Shown here in pieces: positions 1 through 6,368 of a stretch of DNA of 40,011 bases. Numbering within the stretch: the first letter of the stretch is position 1; each line of letters begins with the position of its first letter. The stretch is from contig JAZRAC010000002.1 of the NCBI GenBank assembly GCA_045634365.1, positions 1 to 40,011 on the forward strand, read 5' to 3'. The DNA comes from HGM04593 sp045634365. Lineage in GTDB: Bacteria > Bacteroidota > Bacteroidia > Bacteroidales > Bacteroidaceae. The position numbers and the translations under genes were made by a program. The notes under the pieces are model-generated. The model was not told the origin of the DNA and searched no databases. It saw only the letters and a program-made list of their open reading frames with translations.

Positions 1-12
1 AAGAGATTCAAT

Positions 13-162
13 ATGAAAGCATATTGGAAAGAAACAAAAGAAGAGATCAATGTTATCCCTCTCTACCCTGAGCAGGATGTCTGCCATCTCTACAAAGACA
101 CTAACAATGGTATGGTGTATCACTTATCTGATATCGAACTAAAAGAATACTACGGAGGATAA
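13..162 (+). CDS. Small phage accessory protein, 49 aa
   Basis: Reads MKAYWKETKEEINV and ends YYGG. It resembles short proteins found in the accessory modules of Bacteroidales phages, but no function is known to me. It is followed after 3 bases by the next small gene, as in an operon. The frame is also open from base 1 to the ATG, so if the contig is circular it is continuous with the open frame at the right end. In that case this could be the C-terminal part of a longer membrane-anchored protein rather than a free gene. Confidence 0.6.
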   Translation: MKAYWKETKEEINVIPLYPEQDVCHLYKDTNNGMVYHLSDIELKEYYGG

Positions 163-165
163 ATT

Positions 166-264
166 ATGAAAGCGCGTGTAAAAGCAACGGGAGAGATTGT
201 AGAGGTGCGGCCTATATATGAAGCGGATGAATATAAAACTGATAACGAAATAATACTATGCTAA
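166..264 (+). CDS. Small protein starting MKARVKATGEIVEV, 32 aa
   Basis: The N-terminal MKARVKATGEIVEVRPIYEA is a motif I associate with short phage proteins of about 40 to 60 residues in Bacteroidales phages. This copy ends early, after 32 residues, at the TAA inside the repeated ATGCTAAC linker at 258. It therefore looks like a C-terminally truncated or recombined member. It lies 3 bases after the preceding gene. Function unknown. Confidence 0.5.
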   Translation: MKARVKATGEIVEVRPIYEADEYKTDNEIILC

Positions 265-280
265 CAGAAAAAGATTACTG
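258..280 (+). repeat. Linker repeat copy A (5' end of the MLTEKDYC gene)
   Basis: First of three near-identical copies, with 426-452 and 39429-39455. Here the copied start codon opens a frame of only seven codons, MLTEKDY, before TGA. The next gene starts two bases after that stop codon. Each copy begins by overlapping the stop codon of the upstream small gene (ATGCTAA). Confidence 0.75.
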
Positions 281-282
281 AT

Positions 283-432
283 ATGACACTAAAAGAATTT
301 AAGGACTTGACTAAGGGTATGCCAGATGATGCGGAGCTGTATATGGAAATCTATGATTATGGCACAAGAGCCTATAAAGCCGTAGAAGAAATAGAGTTTT
401 ACAAACCAATTAATCGAATTGATCTATGCTAA
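283..432 (+). CDS. Small acidic protein, 49 aa, related to the gene at 39253
   Basis: Sequence begins MTLKEFKDLTKGMPDDAELY and ends NRIDLC. The MT-KE and MP-DA pattern near the start is shared with the 60-residue protein at 39253-39435. Both stop in the same ATGCTAA overlap that starts an MLTEKDYC frame, so the two gene pairs look like diverged duplicates or shuffled cassettes. Acidic, no membrane segment. Function unknown. Confidence 0.6.
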   Translation: MTLKEFKDLTKGMPDDAELYMEIYDYGTRAYKAVEEIEFYKPINRIDLC

Positions 433-452
433 CAGAAAAAGACTACTGCGAC
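426..452 (+). repeat. Linker repeat copy B
   Basis: 27 bases identical to 39429-39455 and nearly identical to 258-280. It starts inside the stop codon of the gene ending at 432. Sequence after 452 diverges from the right-end copy apart from short shared pieces (TGAT, TGTCGCAT), then becomes the coding sequence of an unrelated membrane protein in another frame. Confidence 0.8.
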
Positions 453-518
453 TCTGATTTATGTCGCATACAACGCCATTTGTTTGGCATTATTTTCAAT
501 TCCAGAATCGCTGAGTAA
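426..518 (+). pseudogene. Truncated copy of the MLTEKDYC-family gene (30 aa)
   Basis: Opens MLTEKDYCDSDLC, matching the start of the intact 112-residue protein at 39429-39767. After about residue 13 it no longer matches, and it stops at 516-518. The sequence beyond that point codes for a membrane protein in a different frame. I read it as the 5' stub left by a recombination event, not as a working gene, although the short peptide could still be translated. Confidence 0.6.
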
Positions 519-720
519 CACTTATTACCTCTGGAAAGAAAAGAACGGAAAAGGCTGGCTATTCTGCCTGATGATGTACCTCGTTGTGGCTCTGATGATG
601 CCTGCGTGGATAAGCCTCTCAGAAGGAAGCAACTTTCAGTTCTTGGCCTTTCTTGCTCCGGCATCGATAATGTTTGTCGGAACTGCACTCTCATTGAACC
701 GTACAGCAGGGGTGCGGTGA
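484..720 (+). CDS. Small membrane protein with damaged 5' end
   Basis: Two hydrophobic stretches (around GWLFCLMMYLVVALMM and FLAFLAPASIMFVGTA) flank a short loop, giving a two or three helix inner-membrane protein of a kind seen in Bacteroidales phage accessory modules. The start shown is TTG. The frame is open back to 433 and the upstream codons (IYVAYNAICLALF) also read as membrane helix, so the true N terminus probably lies before 484 but has no ATG there. The 3' end (LNRTAGVR) also looks altered compared with the expected longer tail. Likely a recombinant or decaying gene fused behind linker repeat copy B. Confidence 0.5.
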   Translation: MALFSIPESLSNTYYLWKEKNGKGWLFCLMMYLVVALMMPAWISLSEGSNFQFLAFLAPASIMFVGTALSLNRTAGVR

Positions 721-851
721 GTGCGCTGAAAGAAGCCTGCGGTAAGTTCATACCAAGGGAAGAACGAGAGGCGGTTGACTTCTCACCGATCAAGTTCAGA
801 AGAGTGAAGAAGTATTCAAAAAAAAGAAAGATAATTGAAAGCATAATATGA
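717..851 (+). CDS. Small basic protein, GTG start, 44 aa
   Basis: The frame read from GTG gives SALKEACGKFIPREEREAVD and a lysine- and arginine-rich C terminus (KKYSKKRK). It overlaps the preceding membrane-protein stop and ends in an ATGA overlap with the next gene, which supports translation coupling. An ATG much further upstream (606) would run inside the membrane protein and is less likely. Function unknown. Confidence 0.4.
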   Translation: MSALKEACGKFIPREEREAVDFSPIKFRRVKKYSKKRKIIESII

Positions 852-1564
852 AGATACCAAGCGAAGACGAGATAAGGGCAGAACTGCACAAGGCAATGGA
901 CAATGATCCGAAACTGAAATGCTGTGCGAGCTGTGTCCACTATTCAAGAGTGACCAGCCACTGCGAGAAGATAGACAAGACCTTCCCTGCCATAATGTAT
1001 GGCTGTAAGCATCACATCACGGCCGAGGAAAGGCTGATAAAGGAAGCGAGGGAGAATCTGATGAAGCAGGCGAGGGACTGCGAGAAGATTGAATTCCTGC
1101 TTGCAATCGCTCTCACTTCGGCGGCGATGACTACGATGTACGTGGAAGACTTCGAACGAAGAATCAAGGATGTCATCAAGACCGAAAAGGAAAGGAAGGA
1201 TGTCAGGATGCTCCGCAAGGACCTGGAACTTGCCGACCAGATGAAACGCGCGATGAAGAACATCGGTGACTATCTGAAGAAGATTGACTCGCAGTACAGG
1301 ATGTACATTCAGTCGCACCTTGACCGCATATTCCAGAAGGAAGGCATTCCGTACAATGTGGAAGGCTATGACAACTTCCTCTCTGATGCCGGTGAGTTCT
1401 GCGCCTTCATCCTTGAGATGGCGAGAGTGGCGCATCACAATGAAGGCAATATGAACAAGGTGTATGCATATATGAGCAAGCTGACCAACAGCAAGACAAG
1501 AAGTGAGGATGTCTGCTTCTGCCTTGATCCGGAGGACATCAAGCATTACAAGGTGACTATATGA
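848..1564 (+). CDS. Cysteine-rich phage protein, 238 aa, unknown function
   Basis: Residues about 25 to 55 hold a cluster of Cys and His (CCASCVHY, HCEK, YGCKHH) that could bind a metal or an iron-sulfur centre. The rest is mainly charged helix with a short hydrophobic patch (LLAIALTSAAMTTMY). It starts in an ATGA overlap with the gene before and overlaps the resolvase gene after it by 4 bases, so it belongs to the same transcript. I do not recognise the family beyond a likely zinc-binding N terminus. Confidence 0.75.
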   Translation: MKIPSEDEIRAELHKAMDNDPKLKCCASCVHYSRVTSHCEKIDKTFPAIMYGCKHHITAEERLIKEARENLMKQARDCEKIEFLLAIALTSAAMTTMYVEDFERRIKDVIKTEKERKDVRMLRKDLELADQMKRAMKNIGDYLKKIDSQYRMYIQSHLDRIFQKEGIPYNVEGYDNFLSDAGEFCAFILEMARVAHHNEGNMNKVYAYMSKLTNSKTRSEDVCFCLDPEDIKHYKVTI

Positions 1565-2067
1565 TGAAAAGACCGGAAATCGTGATAGGCATTGACCCTG
1601 ACGTGAGCAAGTCAGGGCTTGCCTATCTTGATGTGACAACGAAAGAAGTGCGACTTATATCCAACTCGTTCCCGCAACTGCTTGAATACTTGCAGAATGT
1701 CGCGAGAAATCATACATTATCCGGCAGAGTCGTGGTCGTGGTGGAAGCCTCGTGGCTCATATCAACTAACTGGCATACAAAACGAGGGGATAGCGAGAGG
1801 ACTACGGCAAGGAAGGGAAAGGATGTCGGAAGGTGTCACGAAGTGGGGCGCAAGATTGTCGAGTGCGCAAGGTACTACGGACTTGAAGTGGTTGAGAAAC
1901 TGCCTCTGAAGAAGATATGGAAGGGCAAGGACGGGAAGATCACTGACGAGGAGATAAAGACCTTTATGCGCATCGAAGGCAGAACGAATCAGGAGGAGAG
2001 GGATGCTGCGCTGTTGGCGTGGGAACACGCCGGATTGCCGATAAGAATACCAATAAAAAGAAAATAA
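1561..2067 (+). CDS. RuvC-like Holliday junction resolvase
   Basis: RNase H fold nuclease of the RuvC type. The first strand reads VIGIDPDVSKSG with acidic residue D12; a second acidic residue is E62 at the end of the strand RVVVVVEAS; a third is D148 in EERDAALLAWEHAG. These three match the spacing of RuvC catalytic acids. In phages such enzymes cut branched DNA before or during packaging. At 168 residues it has normal length for the family. The start overlaps the upstream stop (ATGATGA); a second ATG follows directly, so the start may be one codon later. Confidence 0.8.
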   Translation: MMKRPEIVIGIDPDVSKSGLAYLDVTTKEVRLISNSFPQLLEYLQNVARNHTLSGRVVVVVEASWLISTNWHTKRGDSERTTARKGKDVGRCHEVGRKIVECARYYGLEVVEKLPLKKIWKGKDGKITDEEIKTFMRIEGRTNQEERDAALLAWEHAGLPIRIPIKRK

Positions 2068-2069
2068 AT

Positions 2070-2273
2070 ATGCGTATGACAAGAAAGGAAATGATGTACT
2101 ATTTATGTGTGAACATTATTAGATCGTGGGGCTTTCAGCCGATTGACGATGTGATTCGTATCGCAGAAAGAGTAATGGAAAAGATTGACTCAATGGATGA
2201 TAGTCAGAGAGTCACTATTTCAGGTTCTGAGCTTTTAGGTCTAAGGGGCGGAATTAATAATAAAACAAAATAA
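2070..2273 (+). CDS. Small hypothetical protein, 67 aa
   Basis: MRMTRKEMMYYLCVNIIRSW then a helical region with a C-terminal GLRGGINNKTK. The ATG at 2070 follows the resolvase stop by two bases; an alternative ATG lies at 2076. The stop overlaps the start of the MazG-like gene (TAATG). No known domain is recognised. Its pattern of alternating hydrophobic and charged residues (RIAERVMEKIDSM) suggests a small helical protein. Confidence 0.6.
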   Translation: MRMTRKEMMYYLCVNIIRSWGFQPIDDVIRIAERVMEKIDSMDDSQRVTISGSELLGLRGGINNKTK

Positions 2274-2644
2274 TGCAGTTAAACGAGTATCAGGAAAGAG
2301 CGATGGCCACCTGTATGCCATCGTGTGACAATTTCAGCTATATGATGCTGAATCTCATCGGAGAGGTGGGAGAGCTGGCGAGCAAGGTCGCGAAGGACAT
2401 CCGCAAGGTGAATGCAGTCATCGGCCACGGAATGGATAACGAACTCATTCCGCGTATGCCGTTCGATGAGTGGATAGCAAGACAGGAAGAGTACAAGGCC
2501 GAGGCCGGTGACATCCTGTGGCAGTTGGCCGGGCTGTGCAGGGCAATGGGATGGGACCTTGAGGATGTGGGGCAGGGCAACCTTGACAAGCTGGCATCAA
2601 GGCAGCAGAGAGGAGTGATTGATGGCAATGGTGATAACAGGTAG
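2273..2644 (+). CDS. MazG-like nucleotide pyrophosphohydrolase
   Basis: The all-alpha NTP pyrophosphohydrolase signature is visible: GEVGEL with E31 and E34, then EAGDILWQLAGLC with E77 and D80, which together form the EXXE/EXXD metal site. At 123 residues it is a single-domain MazG. Phage MazG proteins hydrolyse NTPs, dNTPs or modified nucleotides and may shift the nucleotide pool or alarmone level. Its place one gene set upstream of the DNA-modification block makes a pool-cleaning role possible, but this is inference. Confidence 0.8.
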   Translation: MQLNEYQERAMATCMPSCDNFSYMMLNLIGEVGELASKVAKDIRKVNAVIGHGMDNELIPRMPFDEWIARQEEYKAEAGDILWQLAGLCRAMGWDLEDVGQGNLDKLASRQQRGVIDGNGDNR

Positions 2645-2650
2645 GGAGCA

Positions 2651-2920
2651 ATGAGACTATTCAGCAGACGATGCAGGGCATACGATGCCTATTGCCGATA
2701 TATCGGCGAGGAAGTGGTGATCTTCTACGAAGATGTGAATCGTGACCGTAGGAAGATATATGGCAAGATAATCGCTATTGAGGCGAATGTCATCCACTTG
2801 GTGCGTGATGAGACCGGATGGAGGGGATGCATCGACTGCGACACCTGCAGGGTCGGCCAGATCAGCACTCTCAAGGGATGGAACAAGAACGAACAGCAGA
2901 TAGACGATGGTGCAGATTAG
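2651..2920 (+). CDS. Hypothetical protein, 89 aa
   Basis: Basic start (MRLFSRRCRAYDAYCRYIGE) followed by a beta-rich stretch (EEVVIFYED, KIIAIEANVIHLV) and a CDCDTC-like cysteine group (GCIDCDTCRVGQ). It could be a small barrel that binds a metal or nucleic acid, but no family is recognised. It overlaps the next gene by 14 bases. Confidence 0.6.
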   Translation: MRLFSRRCRAYDAYCRYIGEEVVIFYEDVNRDRRKIYGKIIAIEANVIHLVRDETGWRGCIDCDTCRVGQISTLKGWNKNEQQIDDGAD

Positions 2921-3149
2921 TGAGCAGACCTTTGTGGCGAATGAACGGGCAAGGCTTGAGTCATTCGCTTCACTCATTTCCGAATGTGGGATATCCTTGT
3001 ATGAAATCAGCAAGGGAACGAGAATCAAGTATGACACCTTGCTCCGGGCATTGCGGAAGCAGCCGATAAGGCCGGAGAACGAGGCGAGAATCAGATTATA
3101 TATCAAGACGAAGAATGGAAATCAAGAGAATCAGACTGACCGACCTTGA
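2907..3149 (+). CDS. Small putative DNA-binding protein, 80 aa
   Basis: The middle segment LISECGISLYEISKGTRIKYDT fits a helix-turn-helix of the XRE/Cro kind, with ISLYEISKGT as first helix and turn and DTLLRALRKQ as recognition helix. The C terminus is basic. It overlaps both the preceding and the following genes, so it is co-transcribed with the ParB-like and transglycosylase-like genes and could be their regulator. The assignment rests only on pattern. Confidence 0.55.
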   Translation: MVQISEQTFVANERARLESFASLISECGISLYEISKGTRIKYDTLLRALRKQPIRPENEARIRLYIKTKNGNQENQTDRP

Positions 3150-3699
3150 GCTGAATCGAGGTCAGGTGGAAGGATTGCCGAGCAATCCGAGACAATGGGG
3201 AAAGGGAGAACTGGCGAACCTCGTCAAGAGCATCCGCGAGACTCCTGAGCTATTGGAAGCGCGTGGCCTTATAGTGTGGCCATACGCAGGGAGATATGTC
3301 ATCTTAGGCGGTAATATGCGCTTCTCAGCATTGAGGGAAATGAATGCTGTGGATGCGCCTTGTATGGTGATGCCGGAAGATACTCCGATGGAGAAGCTGA
3401 GAGAAATCGTCATCAAGGACAACGGAGCCTTCGGAAGCTGGGATTACGATATGCTTGCCAACGAATGGGATGACCTTCCGCTGAGTGACTGGGGACTTCC
3501 TGCGTGGGCTGTGCCTACGGCCGCTGTCGATCCAGAGTCTTTCTTTGAAGAGGTGAACAAGATAAACGCGGAGAAGCTTGCTCCGCAGGACATCAAGATA
3601 GAGGTCTTGATCCCCGAAGAGGAGGCAGATATAGTGCAGGAGGTAAGAGAGGCTGTCCGCGCGGCCTTAAGTAGTTACGATAATGTGTCTATACGATGA
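3115..3699 (+). CDS. ParB/sulfiredoxin-fold protein
   Basis: Residues 20 to 120 match the ParB/Srx fold of phage modification systems: LPSNPRQW near the start, then VILGGNMRFSALRE with the GGNMR loop at 65 to 69, then VIKDNGAFGSWDYDMLANEW. In many phages this domain is fused to, or sits beside, a DNA methyltransferase; the WDYDMLANEWDDLPLSDWGL segment is typical of those proteins. Here no methyltransferase follows. Instead the stop codon overlaps the start of the transglycosylase-like gene at 3696, so the likely role is to guide or assist that enzyme on DNA. The C-terminal 70 residues are acidic and unassigned. Confidence 0.75.
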   Translation: MEIKRIRLTDLELNRGQVEGLPSNPRQWGKGELANLVKSIRETPELLEARGLIVWPYAGRYVILGGNMRFSALREMNAVDAPCMVMPEDTPMEKLREIVIKDNGAFGSWDYDMLANEWDDLPLSDWGLPAWAVPTAAVDPESFFEEVNKINAEKLAPQDIKIEVLIPEEEADIVQEVREAVRAALSSYDNVSIR

Positions 3700-4451
3700 G
3701 AGTTTATCTGGCAATGACGCAAACGTATGGGATGCCTGATTCTGCATTTAAGAACGCGGATATCTTGGCATCTTACATCTACCTGCGTAACAACCCCAAC
3801 CTTATCAGCATAATCCCTCAAACGCGTTCTTTCTTGTGCGATAGCGGACTATTCACGTTCCTCAATTCAGGCAAGAAAGTAGAGATGGAGAAGTACGCCG
3901 ACGAGTATGCTGATTTCGTAAGGGAGAACAATATAAGAGATTACATTGAGCTGGATGTGGACCAACTGCGTGGCGTGGAATATACGCGCCGTCTGCGCGA
4001 TCGAATAGAGGCGCGAGTGGGTTGGCAGTCTATCCCAGTATGGCATACCGTAAGGGGTAAGGAGGCCTTCATTCAGGACTGCAAGGATTATCCTCGCGTT
4101 GCCGTGGGCTTCCTGTTAGCCGAAGGTCTACCGCAGAAATTGAGCGAGAAATATGTCCCATGGTTCATTGATGCGGCGCACGAGCGTGGCGCAAGGATTC
4201 ATGGACTTGGGTTCACTAAAACCGAGAAATTGCCTCTTCTGCACTTTGACAGCGTGGACTCCAGCTCGTTCACTGCGGGAGGGCGTTTCGGTGTGTACCA
4301 GTATTTTGACACGGCAACGAAGACAATGAAGCAGGTACAACGCAAGGCAGGGACGAGGATGCCTTCGGCAAATGCTCTCAATATCCACAACTATCACGAA
4401 TGGCGCAGATATCAAGACTGGGCCTACAACAATATTCCAATCATATGGTAA
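3696..4451 (+). CDS. dpdA: TGT-superfamily protein, DpdA-like 7-deazaguanine transglycosylase
   Basis: 251 residues with the layout of the tRNA-guanine transglycosylase TIM barrel: a DSG motif (residues 49-51 in FLCDSGLFTFL) at the place of the substrate-binding Asp of TGT, then IHGLGF (168-173) and DSVDSSSF (185-192) followed by GGRFG, where the later Asp would be the nucleophile. The CxCxxC zinc site of true tRNA TGTs is absent, and the protein is much shorter than bacterial TGT (about 375 residues). Both points fit phage DpdA-type enzymes that put preQ0, preQ1 or related bases into DNA. The next gene encodes a queuosine-precursor transporter, which supports the call strongly. Acting on tRNA instead of DNA is the main alternative. 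Confidence 0.75.
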   Translation: MRVYLAMTQTYGMPDSAFKNADILASYIYLRNNPNLISIIPQTRSFLCDSGLFTFLNSGKKVEMEKYADEYADFVRENNIRDYIELDVDQLRGVEYTRRLRDRIEARVGWQSIPVWHTVRGKEAFIQDCKDYPRVAVGFLLAEGLPQKLSEKYVPWFIDAAHERGARIHGLGFTKTEKLPLLHFDSVDSSSFTAGGRFGVYQYFDTATKTMKQVQRKAGTRMPSANALNIHNYHEWRRYQDWAYNNIPIIW

Positions 4452-4462
4452 ATGGTTAAACT

Positions 4463-5140
4463 ATGAACAATCTATTATTTCTTTTAACAATCATTCTTAA
4501 CTTTTGCGGGATCATTCTCGCGTACCGCTTCCTCGGCAAGATAGGTGTCTTCGCGTGGGCGGTGATGGCTACAATCGTGGCGAATATCGAGGTTGCCAAA
4601 TGCGTTGACATGGTGGGCCTTTCAGTAACTCTTGGAAACGTAATCTATTCAAGCGTGTTCCTGTGTACGGACATCCTGAGTGAAATGTATGGAGAGAAAG
4701 AGGCAAAGAAGTGCGTAAATCTAACGGTGTTCTTCGCCATTGTGTCAACTATCCTCTTTCAGTGTTCGCTGCTGTTTATCCCTAACGCCAACGACCTTAT
4801 CAGCCCAGCATTCAAAGAGGTGTTCTCATTTGTGCCGAGGGTGGTAGCGGCGTCTATGGTGTCCTTGTATATAAGCAACAGACTTGACGTATTCCTCTAC
4901 CAGTGGATCAAAAAGAGGTGCAAATATATGTGGATGCGTAATAATGGCGCGACTATGATTGCACAGCTCTTTGACTCTATCTTTATCATATTCGCTGCAT
5001 TCGCGGGCATATTTGATTTCATGACACTCTTGGAGCTGTCGTTCACGACATACGCAATCAAGCTCATCGTGGCGGTGTGTGATACGCCATTCTTGTACTG
5101 GGCAAAGAAGTTGCACCATAAAGGAAAAATCCCGGCATGA
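4463..5140 (+). CDS. yhhQ: YhhQ-type (VUT family) queuosine precursor transporter
   Basis: 225 residues, about six membrane helices. Family hallmarks are clear: CTDILSEMYGEKEAKKCV at about 67-84, NRLDVFLYQWIKK, then WMRNNGATMIAQLFDSIF, all at the expected order. YhhQ imports preQ0 and preQ1 (and in some bacteria queuine) across the inner membrane for salvage. In the phage it lies 11 bases after the transglycosylase-like gene and its stop overlaps the start of the outer-membrane protein gene, so the three are one unit. It would raise the supply of 7-deazaguanine base for modification. Confidence 0.85.
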   Translation: MNNLLFLLTIILNFCGIILAYRFLGKIGVFAWAVMATIVANIEVAKCVDMVGLSVTLGNVIYSSVFLCTDILSEMYGEKEAKKCVNLTVFFAIVSTILFQCSLLFIPNANDLISPAFKEVFSFVPRVVAASMVSLYISNRLDVFLYQWIKKRCKYMWMRNNGATMIAQLFDSIFIIFAAFAGIFDFMTLLELSFTTYAIKLIVAVCDTPFLYWAKKLHHKGKIPA

Positions 5141-5742
5141 GAAAGATAGCAACAATTGTATTGGCGTGTGTATGCTCGCACGCCTACGGGCAGATTGTGT
5201 CAAGTGTTGGCCTTACGGCTAACCTTGCAGAGCAGAAAATAGTGACGGAGACTACCGCGATAACCGATAACGGAACAGGGTATGCCTACAACGAAATCAA
5301 CACGAAAGGCTCTTGGTATGGGCAGTTTTTCGTAGAACAGAAGTGGTGGGACGTGCCGGTATTTGTTCACGCGGAGTACCGCGGAGTGATGGACGGCGCG
5401 TGGTATCAGAGTACCGCGTTTCTTGGTGCAGCTTGGTGCAGTTACTGGGAGCATGGCTTTGTCGCAGTTGAGCCTCTTGCGCTTTGGCGTAAGTACGAGG
5501 GTGCGGGCGCACAGCTCTCCGTCGTAGGCGGATGGGAATGGCGTTGGTTTGAATTACAGCATTATACCGACGTATGGAAAACGCACAAGATGGGCGACAC
5601 CCCCGTAGCAATGTATAACGAAGCGAGAGCGTGGTTTAAGGCCGCGAGAAACGTGTCAATTGGCGCAGTTGGTACGATGTGCTGGGCAGTACCGCAAACG
5701 CCGGGAATCGCAGGGTATCTCGCGATTAAATATAAATTCTAA
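5137..5742 (+). CDS. Predicted outer-membrane beta-barrel protein (Tsx/DUF5020-like)
   Basis: Begins with a signal peptide (MRKIATIVLACVCSHAYGQ, probable cut after AYG) and then shows alternating aromatic strands (GSWYGQFFVEQKWW, VFVHAEYRGV, WEWRWFELQHYTDVW) ending in YLAIKYKF with a terminal Phe. This is the pattern of a small outer-membrane barrel. The strand layout is reminiscent of Tsx nucleoside channels and of the DUF5020 proteins of Bacteroidetes. The ATGA overlap with the YhhQ gene suggests an outer-membrane pore for the same base or nucleoside. The substrate is inferred from context only. Confidence 0.65.
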   Translation: MRKIATIVLACVCSHAYGQIVSSVGLTANLAEQKIVTETTAITDNGTGYAYNEINTKGSWYGQFFVEQKWWDVPVFVHAEYRGVMDGAWYQSTAFLGAAWCSYWEHGFVAVEPLALWRKYEGAGAQLSVVGGWEWRWFELQHYTDVWKTHKMGDTPVAMYNEARAWFKAARNVSIGAVGTMCWAVPQTPGIAGYLAIKYKF

Positions 5743-5746
5743 CCAT

Positions 5747-5782
5747 TGCCCTCGTTCGAGTGATAGCGGGCGAGGGTGCAAA
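5747..5782 (+). other. Hairpin after the deazaguanine block
   Basis: TTGCCCTCG pairs with CGAGGGTGCAA (one base bulged) around a 15-base loop, directly after the barrel gene stop. It has no T run on either side, so it is either a weak terminator, an RNA-stability element, or a structure that affects the next gene. Confidence 0.45.
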
Positions 5783-6003
5783 TTCAAAACGAGAGAGATA
5801 TGGGACGAATGACCATAGAAGAAGCGATCTATAAGGCTGAAATGGAGCATAAAGCGAAACGGGAAAGGATGACCGAGAGGAAGCGTGATGGAATCATCCG
5901 CATAGCTTGTGCAATCCTTTCAGGCAAGTCGGGACTTGTCAATCTGGATGATGTCGTGGATAAGGCGGTCGAGGTGTATAACAAGATAGATGCGAAGTTA
6001 TGA
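5776..6003 (+). CDS. Small helical protein upstream of terminase, up to 75 aa
   Basis: The ATG at 5800 (MGRMTIEEAIYKAEMEHKAK) is a better start than the one at 5776, which lies inside a hairpin stem; the protein would then have 67 residues. Highly charged helix (KAKRERMTERKRDGIIRIACAIL). The tail AVEVYNKIDAKL resembles that of the small protein at 2070. It overlaps the next gene by 4 bases. Function unknown; a role beside terminase is possible by position. Confidence 0.55.
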   Translation: MQIQNERDMGRMTIEEAIYKAEMEHKAKRERMTERKRDGIIRIACAILSGKSGLVNLDDVVDKAVEVYNKIDAKL

Positions 6004-6368
6004 GTGACGAAGGAAGGAAACGAGATGCGAAGGGCAGGTTCGTGAAGGGGAACACCGAGGGTAACCGATTCAAGAGCAACGGGGAAGCAACGGAAGCCGG
6101 ACGCAAGGGAGGAATCGCATCCCAGGAGGTTCAGCATAGGCGCAAACTCCTCCGTGAAACCCTTATGGAGGAACTGAGCAAGGAGACAGCGAAGGGAAGC
6201 GGAGTGACCAAGCAGGAGGCAATCGTGGCTGCTGTGGTGAAGAACCTGTACGACAAGCCGAATGCGAAGGGACTGAAGATAATGACCGAGATACTTGGAG
6301 AGATGGAAATCAATGTCAACCTCAATCAGAGCGAAAAGCCGAAGATAGTGTTCGATGACGATGAGTAA
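6000..6368 (+). CDS. Probable small terminase subunit
   Basis: 122 residues. The N terminus KRDAKGRFVKGNTEGNRF and EAGRKGGIAS are of the GRFVKGN/KGG type seen in small phage proteins located directly before large terminases. The middle is helical (RRKLLRETLMEEL). It overlaps the large terminase gene by 14 bases. The size and position fit a small terminase that binds phage DNA at the packaging site, but the assignment rests mostly on position. Confidence 0.6.
   Translation: MSDEGRKRDAKGRFVKGNTEGNRFKSNGEATEAGRKGGIASQEVQHRRKLLRETLMEELSKETAKGSGVTKQEAIVAAVVKNLYDKPNAKGLKIMTEILGEMEINVNLNQSEKPKIVFDDDE

Noticed and set aside
944..1639. Minus-strand frame of 231 codons
   Set aside because: It mirrors the cysteine-rich protein and the resolvase start on the plus strand; these have better family support and coupling.
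1561..2067. Cas or transposase RuvC domain
   Set aside because: The protein is 168 residues with the full resolvase triad and no extra domains.
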